From assembly GCA_018003035.1 (NCBI GenBank), contig JAGNEX010000003.1:76845-140844 (forward strand): DNA of 64,000 nucleotides. The letters are read 5' to 3'. A program made the translations under genes and the position numbers. Source of the DNA: Acidimicrobiia bacterium. GTDB taxonomy: Bacteria > Actinomycetota > Acidimicrobiia > IMCC26256 > JAGNEX01. Below, in pieces: positions 58,821 to 64,000 of this stretch; within the stretch, counting starts at the first letter, position 1, and each line of letters starts with the position of its first letter. The notes beneath the pieces were generated by a model, which had not been told where the DNA came from, made no database searches, and saw only the letters and a list, made by a program, of their open reading frames with translations.

Positions 58821-59894
58821 GTGGATGACAAGCGGTACTCGCAGTTGGTCGAGCAGGTCGCGGCTTGCGCCGTCGGTCCTGATGGTTCGGTAGAACGCTG
58901 GCTGATCGCCGCATCAGGCGGTCCAGACTCGACCGCCCTGGCGATTCTTGCAAACGCTGCAGGTATCGAGCTCTCGTTGGCGTACGTCATTCACGCGGGC
59001 GCGCGGCCGCCGTCTGCATGCGACGTCTCCGAGACGCCAGCCGCTCTCGAGGGTGCACACCACATGGCTGGCGGGCTCGAAGTTGTCCGGGGCCTGGCTC
59101 GGACTCTTGGAACGACGCTGGCCGAGAGCCTGGTGTTCGTTCCGGAAGGGGCATCCTGGGAGGCCAATGCCCGTTCGGTGCGACGTGACGCGCTCCAGCG
59201 CTTGGCGCTCGGTTTTCGATTCGATGCCGTTGCACTGGGCCACCATCTCGATGACCAGGCTGAAACGCTGATGGATCGCCTCTTGCGGGGCACAGGTGTC
59301 GCGGGCGCCGCGTCGATGGCTAGACGAGACGACATCTGGATTCGGCCGCTGCTCGGCGTTCGTCGAACTGAACTCGCTCAAGTGTGTGTCCGACATGGGG
59401 TGAGCCCTTGGCAAGATCCCACGAATGCGCAGTTGGGCAATACGCGCAGCTGGATCAGAGGACATCTCTTTCCAGAGGTTCAACGGTTCTCTGGTCGCGA
59501 CCCTGCGGTGCCGCTCGCACGCTTTGCCGAAATCGCCCGTGATGAGAGCGCGCTGCTCGACGAGTTGGCCCACACGCTTTTGGCCAGCGCCCAAGACCTG
59601 AATCTCGGAACGGCGAACCCGGACGTTGCCGTGGTGAATCCTGGGGCGATGGTGCCGGGTTGCCCTCTGAGCGTTCGAACGCTTAATGCGGTTCATCCAG
59701 CGCTCGCGCGCAGAGCACTTCGCCTCTGGCTCGGATATCCACGGCCCGACGAGAAGGCTGTTTCCCGCATGATGGACGTGGTGAGCGGTACCCGTATCGC
59801 TACCGAAGTGTCTGGATATGGACGGGTCGCTCGACGCCGGGGTTTGCTCTTCCTGGAACGCTTCGATCCCGTCGGGGTCGACGGGGGTTCCTAG
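58821..59894 (+). CDS. tilS: tRNA(Ile)-lysidine synthase
   Basis: A 357-residue ATP-pyrophosphatase family enzyme that modifies C34 of tRNA-Ile(CAU) to lysidine so that it reads AUA. The P-loop SGGPDST is at residues 33-39. VALGHHLDDQAETLMDRLLRGTG, IRPLLGVRRTEL and DPTNAQLGNTRSWIRGHLFP are all family signatures, the last replacing the common DPSN with DPTN. The length is that of the short form, and the C-terminal domains are reduced. GTG start. It follows the zincin gene by 87 bases and precedes hpt, the conserved actinobacterial order tilS-hpt-ftsH. Confidence 0.95.
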   Translation: MDDKRYSQLVEQVAACAVGPDGSVERWLIAASGGPDSTALAILANAAGIELSLAYVIHAGARPPSACDVSETPAALEGAHHMAGGLEVVRGLARTLGTTLAESLVFVPEGASWEANARSVRRDALQRLALGFRFDAVALGHHLDDQAETLMDRLLRGTGVAGAASMARRDDIWIRPLLGVRRTELAQVCVRHGVSPWQDPTNAQLGNTRSWIRGHLFPEVQRFSGRDPAVPLARFAEIARDESALLDELAHTLLASAQDLNLGTANPDVAVVNPGAMVPGCPLSVRTLNAVHPALARRALRLWLGYPRPDEKAVSRMMDVVSGTRIATEVSGYGRVARRRGLLFLERFDPVGVDGGS

Positions 59895-60050
59895 GGGCGG
59901 GGTCGTCGCCGAGTGGCCGACTTGGGTGCCGCCCGTCTCCGGCGAGATTTGGGCCGGTCAACCGCGGTAGGGTCCGGCGCTGGCGGCTAAGTCGGCAACG
60001 ATCTGCGGCGGCATGGCGCACTGCCTGCCGTTTGAGGAGCATTCGGTCCA

Positions 60051-60587
60051 ATGGAGCAAACGCATCTGGGGGCCGAAGTGCTTACCTCCGAGCAGATCCA
60101 AACGCGTGTCGCCGAACTCGGCACCCAGATCAGCGACGACTACCGGGGCCTCGATCCCGTGTTTATCTGCGTCCTCAAAGGTGGCGTCGTGTTTATGGCC
60201 GACCTGTTGCGCGCCGTCGACATTCAAGTTGAGACCGAGTTCATGGCCGTTTCTTCGTACGGGTCGCAAGTGACCTCAAGTGGCGTCGTCCGAATCATCA
60301 AAGATGTTGACATTGACATCACTAATAGACATGTGTTGATCGTTGAGGACATTGTCGACAGCGGTCTAACTCTCGCCTATTTGCAACGAATGTTGAAAGC
60401 GCGCCATCCAGCGAGCCTGTCGGTGTGTACGCTTTTGCGCAAAGACATTCCAGACCGGGAAGTCGACGACATTGCGTACGTCGGATTCAAGATCCCGGAC
60501 TTTTTCGTCGTTGGATACGGTTTGGACGCTGACGAACGATTTCGCAACCTGCCGAACATCGTGCATTACCTGCCCGAAACCCGCTGA
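60051..60587 (+). CDS. hpt: Hypoxanthine-guanine phosphoribosyltransferase
   Basis: A 178-residue purine salvage enzyme that makes IMP or GMP from hypoxanthine or guanine and PRPP. It has [18 protein letters not shown], the PRPP-binding motif [72 protein letters not shown], all typical. The ATG has a GAGGAG site 11 bases upstream. Base composition is somewhat lower in GC than the neighbours, but function and place are conserved. ftsH follows 47 bases later. Confidence 0.96.
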   Translation: MEQTHLGAEVLTSEQIQTRVAELGTQISDDYRGLDPVFICVLKGGVVFMADLLRAVDIQVETEFMAVSSYGSQVTSSGVVRIIKDVDIDITNRHVLIVEDIVDSGLTLAYLQRMLKARHPASLSVCTLLRKDIPDREVDDIAYVGFKIPDFFVVGYGLDADERFRNLPNIVHYLPETR

Positions 60588-60634
60588 GGCCACCCGGTCG
60601 GGCAGTCCCCGAGTGATAGGGACAAACAAAACCT

Positions 60635-62590
60635 GTGGAACCAGAAAAGAACATTGGCGAGGGAATTAGCAAGTGGGCGCGGCGTCCCGGCATCTGGGTC
60701 GCTGTGGCCATGGTGCTCGCATTTGTCGCGATCAATACCGTCTCAGGCGGTGAGGAGCCAGAAGAGCTCACCCTCGTCGAATTTGAAGAAAAGGTCGACA
60801 AAGGTCAGATCGAAAAGGCCGAGATCATCGACCGCACCGTGCGTCCCACCATCAAAGGAACGCTCAAGGGTGACCAGGATTACCGTGTCGACATTCCGGC
60901 GGATTCGACCGAGTATTACCGAGAACTCCTGGTCAGCAACGACATCAAGGATGTCACCACCACCCGCGATAGCGAGAACCTCTGGCTGAACCTGCTGTTC
61001 AGCCTTCTGCCATTCCTGTTCATCGTCGGCATCTTCTTCTTCGTGATGAACCAGATGCAGGGTGGCTCGTCGCGGGTCATGAGCTTTGGCAAGGCTCGCG
61101 CCAAGATGGCCAATAAGGATGCGCCCGAGGTCACCTTTGCTGATGTTGCCGGGGCTGACGAAGCGGTTGAAGAGCTCAAAGAAATCCGCGATTTCCTGGC
61201 GGACCCCGGCAAGTTCCAGCAGATGGGCGCAAAGATCCCCAAGGGTGTCCTGCTGTTCGGCCCTCCAGGTACCGGTAAGACATTGCTTGCCCGTGCTGTC
61301 GCAGGCGAGGCCGGTGTCCCGTTCTTTTCCATCTCGGGTTCTGATTTCGTCGAGATGTTCGTCGGTGTCGGCGCTAGCCGTGTGCGTGACCTGTTCGAAC
61401 AAGCCAAATCGAACGCGCCTGCGATCGTCTTTGTCGACGAGATCGACGCTGTCGGACGCCATCGTGGCGCCGGCCTTGGCGGCGGTCACGACGAACGTGA
61501 ACAGACCCTCAACCAGTTGCTCGTCGAGATGGACGGGTTCGACACCAACTCGGGTGTCATCCTGATCGCCGCTACCAACCGGCCCGACATTCTCGATCCA
61601 GCGTTGCTGCGCCCAGGGCGTTTCGACCGCCAGATCGTGGTCGACCGTCCGGACCTCAAAGGGCGCAGGGCCATTCTCGAAGTTCACTCAAAGGGTAAAC
61701 CGCTCCACCCCAGCGTCGACTTGGACATCATCGCCCGTCGTACCCCCGGTTTCACCGGTGCCGACCTGGCCAACCTGATGAACGAGGCGGCGTTGTTGAC
61801 CGCTCGTGAAGGACGGTCGCTGGTGACGACGGCCGATATGGAAGAGGCGATCGACCGTGTGATGGCAGGGCCTGAGCGCAAGAGCCGGGTCATGTCCGAA
61901 CAAGAGAAGCGGGTGATTGCCTTCCACGAGGGTGGTCACGCTCTTGTTGGTCATGCATTGCCACACGCCGACCCCGTTCACAAGATCTCGATCATCCCCC
62001 GAGGTCGCGCGCTCGGGTGGACGCTAACGCTTCCTGAAACCGACCGGTACCTGGTGACACGGTCCGAACTGCGCGACCGGCTCGCCATGATGCTCGGTGG
62101 TCGTACCGCAGAGGAGCTCATCTTCGAAGAGCCGACGACTGGCGCCCAAGACGACATCCAGAAGGCGACCAGCATTGCTCGCCAGATGGTGACCGAGTTC
62201 GGGATGAGCGACGCTCTCGGTCCGATCCGTTTTGGGCAGTCCGGTGATGGCGAGGTCTTCCTCGGGCGTGACTTTTCGTCGCAGCCTGACTACTCCGACG
62301 AGGTCGCCGCCCGTATCGACAGCGAAGTGCGTCTGTTGATGGAGCAGGCCCACTCGACCGCACGGAACATCCTCACCCACTATCACGAGGTTCTGGACAA
62401 TCTTGCGGAGCGCCTGATCGCCGATGAGACGATCGAACGCGATGAGGTGGAGCGCCTGTTCGCAACCGTGACCCCGTGGACTTCTGGTCCTCTGCCGACG
62501 GTTGCCACCAATGGCGCCGTCGACGGGGCGATCACGTCGACCCCGCCGCCCGCCGTGGTCTTCCCCGAAGACCCCGACGACCTGTCGTAA
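60635..62590 (+). CDS. ftsH: ATP-dependent zinc metalloprotease FtsH
   Basis: A 651-residue membrane protease that degrades membrane and some soluble proteins. It has two N-terminal membrane helices (about 20-38 and 112-131) flanking an external domain. The AAA+ domain has Walker [10 protein letters not shown], Walker [17 protein letters not shown], and the [23 protein letters not shown]. The metalloprotease site is HEGGH in [16 protein letters not shown], with the third ligand in [15 protein letters not shown]. The C-terminal tail ([20 protein letters not shown]) is Pro/Ala-rich. The start is GTG. It leads into folE 51 bases downstream. Confidence 0.97.
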   Translation: MEPEKNIGEGISKWARRPGIWVAVAMVLAFVAINTVSGGEEPEELTLVEFEEKVDKGQIEKAEIIDRTVRPTIKGTLKGDQDYRVDIPADSTEYYRELLVSNDIKDVTTTRDSENLWLNLLFSLLPFLFIVGIFFFVMNQMQGGSSRVMSFGKARAKMANKDAPEVTFADVAGADEAVEELKEIRDFLADPGKFQQMGAKIPKGVLLFGPPGTGKTLLARAVAGEAGVPFFSISGSDFVEMFVGVGASRVRDLFEQAKSNAPAIVFVDEIDAVGRHRGAGLGGGHDEREQTLNQLLVEMDGFDTNSGVILIAATNRPDILDPALLRPGRFDRQIVVDRPDLKGRRAILEVHSKGKPLHPSVDLDIIARRTPGFTGADLANLMNEAALLTAREGRSLVTTADMEEAIDRVMAGPERKSRVMSEQEKRVIAFHEGGHALVGHALPHADPVHKISIIPRGRALGWTLTLPETDRYLVTRSELRDRLAMMLGGRTAEELIFEEPTTGAQDDIQKATSIARQMVTEFGMSDALGPIRFGQSGDGEVFLGRDFSSQPDYSDEVAARIDSEVRLLMEQAHSTARNILTHYHEVLDNLAERLIADETIERDEVERLFATVTPWTSGPLPTVATNGAVDGAITSTPPPAVVFPEDPDDLS

Positions 62591-62641
62591 GGACACGGGT
62601 CAGTCAACGAAGCTTCACCGACGCACAAGACTGGGGCCGAC

Positions 62642-63220
62642 ATGATTGACAAGCCGCGTATCGAAGCCGCCGTCAAAGAGATCCTCGCCGCCATTGGCGA
62701 GGATCCCGAGCGGGACGGTCTGCAGCAGACACCTCGCCGTATCGCAGAGATGTACGACGAGATCTTCGCCGGTCTTCACGCCGACGCAGCGGCCCACCTC
62801 GACGTTCAGTTCGAGGAGTCGCACCGAGAAATCGTCATGATTCGAGACATTCCGATGTACTCGATGTGTGAGCACCACTTTGCGCCGTTCTTCGGATCTG
62901 CTCACGTCGCCTACATTCCCGGCGAGTCCGGACGCATTACCGGCCTCTCAAAGCTCGCCCGGATGGTGGACACGTTCGCAAAGCGCCCGCAGGTCCAAGA
63001 GCGGCTCACTACTCAGATCGTCGAGGCCATCGAAGAGCGCCTCCAGCCTGCCGGGTCGCTGGTAGTGATCGAGGCCGAGCACCTGTGCATGTCGATGCGC
63101 GGAGTCCGCAAGCCCGGTTCAAGGACGGTGACGTCGTCGGTGCGCGGTGTGTTCGAGACGAACGCCGCGACCCGTGCCGAGGCGATGAGCTTGATGACAC
63201 ACGCGGCCATTGGTCGGTAG
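62642..63220 (+). CDS. folE: GTP cyclohydrolase I
   Basis: A 192-residue enzyme that opens GTP to form 7,8-dihydroneopterin triphosphate, first step of folate synthesis. Zinc ligands are in [20 protein letters not shown] (Cys and His) and in [17 protein letters not shown] (Cys). [20 protein letters not shown] and [23 protein letters not shown] complete the family pattern. The ATG starts at the normal place. folP begins eight bases after the stop, so the two are in an operon, probably with further fol genes beyond the window edge. Confidence 0.97.
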   Translation: MIDKPRIEAAVKEILAAIGEDPERDGLQQTPRRIAEMYDEIFAGLHADAAAHLDVQFEESHREIVMIRDIPMYSMCEHHFAPFFGSAHVAYIPGESGRITGLSKLARMVDTFAKRPQVQERLTTQIVEAIEERLQPAGSLVVIEAEHLCMSMRGVRKPGSRTVTSSVRGVFETNAATRAEAMSLMTHAAIGR

Positions 63221-63227
63221 AGCGTTA

Positions 63228-64000
63228 GTGGAAGCGACGGCCCAGGCGTCCGAGAATCCCGTCCAGTCGCCCGCGGTGGGTTTTGGGGCTCAAGGCCTCC
63301 GCCTCGCTGTGCCGCACGTGATGGGCGTTCTCAACGTTACGCCCGATTCGTTTTCTGACGGAGGGTTGTACCTCGAACGCGATGCGGCGGTCGAGCGGGC
63401 ACTCCATATGGTCGAAGCTGGCGCCGTGTTCATCGATATCGGCGGTGCGTCGACCAGGCCCGGAGCCAAAGAGGTCTCCGTTGCGGTCCAGATCGATCGC
63501 ACGGTGCCTGTGATCGAACGACTCGCCGAAGAGCTCTCGGCCCAGCAACGTCACGATGTGGCTATCAGCATCGATACCACCAGCAGCGAGGTCGCGGAAG
63601 CTGCGCTACGGGCCGGAGCGACGGTCGTCAACGACGTCTCAGCAGGCACGCACGACCCAGACATTTTGGCGCTTTCGGGCGAATGGGGAGCGCGCATCGT
63701 CCTCATGCACATGCTCGGCACCCCCCAGACCATGCAGAACGACCCGCGCTATGACGACGTCATCGGCGAGGTGAGTGAGTACCTGATCGAGCGCGTGGAC
63801 ATCGCCCAGGCGGCAGGAATCCCTTCGGCAAATATTTACGTTGACCCTGGCATTGGCTTTGGCAAGACCCTTCAACACAACTTGATCCTTATTGCTTGTT
63901 TGGATCAACTCCGCGCCAATGTCCAAAGCCCAGTTCTGCTTGGCGCCTCACGAAAGTCTTTTATTGGCGCAGCTTTGGGGCTCGATGTAGACAATCGTGA
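63228..64000 (+). CDS. folP: Dihydropteroate synthase, 3' truncated by window edge
   Basis: About 257 residues are visible of an enzyme that joins para-aminobenzoate to the pterin pyrophosphate. It has MGVLNVTPDSFSDGG, FIDIGGASTRPGAKEV, ISIDTTSSEVAEAAL, VNDVSAGTHDP, VDPGIGFGKTLQHN and LLGASRKSFIG, all in expected order. No stop occurs before the window end, so only a few residues of the C-terminus may be missing. The GTG at 63228 was chosen as the first plausible start after the folE stop, eight bases away; a later GTG (63276 or 63312) cannot be ruled out. Confidence 0.93.
   Translation, partial: MEATAQASENPVQSPAVGFGAQGLRLAVPHVMGVLNVTPDSFSDGGLYLERDAAVERALHMVEAGAVFIDIGGASTRPGAKEVSVAVQIDRTVPVIERLAEELSAQQRHDVAISIDTTSSEVAEAALRAGATVVNDVSAGTHDPDILALSGEWGARIVLMHMLGTPQTMQNDPRYDDVIGEVSEYLIERVDIAQAAGIPSANIYVDPGIGFGKTLQHNLILIACLDQLRANVQSPVLLGASRKSFIGAALGLDVDNR

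Overview
The window is a GC-rich chromosomal segment from an actinobacterium (Actinomycetota). Evidence includes a WhiB-type iron-sulfur regulator, a GlnR-like orphan regulator beside glnA2, glnA1 and glnE, a group 2 sigma-70 factor, a Tad cluster with a DUF4244 pilin-like gene, many GTG/TTG starts and many promoters placed for leaderless transcription. The protein set suggests a deep-branching class such as Acidimicrobiia rather than Streptomyces or Mycobacterium. That placement is an inference, since no rRNA is present. No phage, insertion sequence, CRISPR array or other clear foreign island was seen.

Layout. 1-14 kb: a truncated NfeD protein, WhiB, an ABC exporter of the MacB/FtsX type, the Mrp iron-sulfur carrier ATPase, a SufR-like regulator coupled to an A-type iron-sulfur carrier, a two-component pair, a Tat-type lipoprotein with a thioredoxin-like CX4C motif, RidA, a 53-residue membrane protein and a secreted lipase. 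14-21 kb: nitrogen control (GlnR-like regulator, glnA2, divergent glnA1 with its adenylylation tyrosine, and glnE). 21-26.7 kb: three tandem paralogous secreted proteins with choice-of-anchor E-like and SdrD B-like domains, Thr-rich stalks and C-terminal LAxTG sorting signals. 26.7-37 kb: a D-aminoacylase-type amidohydrolase, lipoproteins, a DUF389 membrane protein with a triplicated soluble tail, an acyltransferase, a thioesterase, an SDR and NAD synthetase. 37-41.7 kb: sigma factor, an OmpR-type regulator convergent with a stand-alone Hpt protein, a DEAD-box helicase and a 24-residue membrane peptide.

41.8-64 kb is a block whose gene content matches a conserved actinobacterial neighbourhood: tadZ-A-B-C, DUF4244 pilin, two TadE-like genes, a DUF1998/MrfA-type helicase, an LCP protein, topA, an MFS transporter overlapping tmk, holB, tRNA-Thr(CGT), a DUF2342 zincin, tilS, hpt, ftsH, folE and folP (cut by the right edge). 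Most genes here overlap or nearly abut and should be cotranscribed.

How genes work together. glnE would adenylylate glnA1 at Tyr404 while the GlnR-like protein sets transcription. The SufR-like repressor probably senses iron-sulfur status for its partner carrier. The Tad genes encode motor, platform and pilins, but no prepilin peptidase is in view. The LAxTG proteins predict a class E sortase elsewhere. No single undescribed system stands out beyond doubt. The best candidates are the three-gene LAxTG surface array, the DUF389 protein with three tail repeats, the orphan regulator/Hpt pair, and the widespread leaderless promoter architecture.
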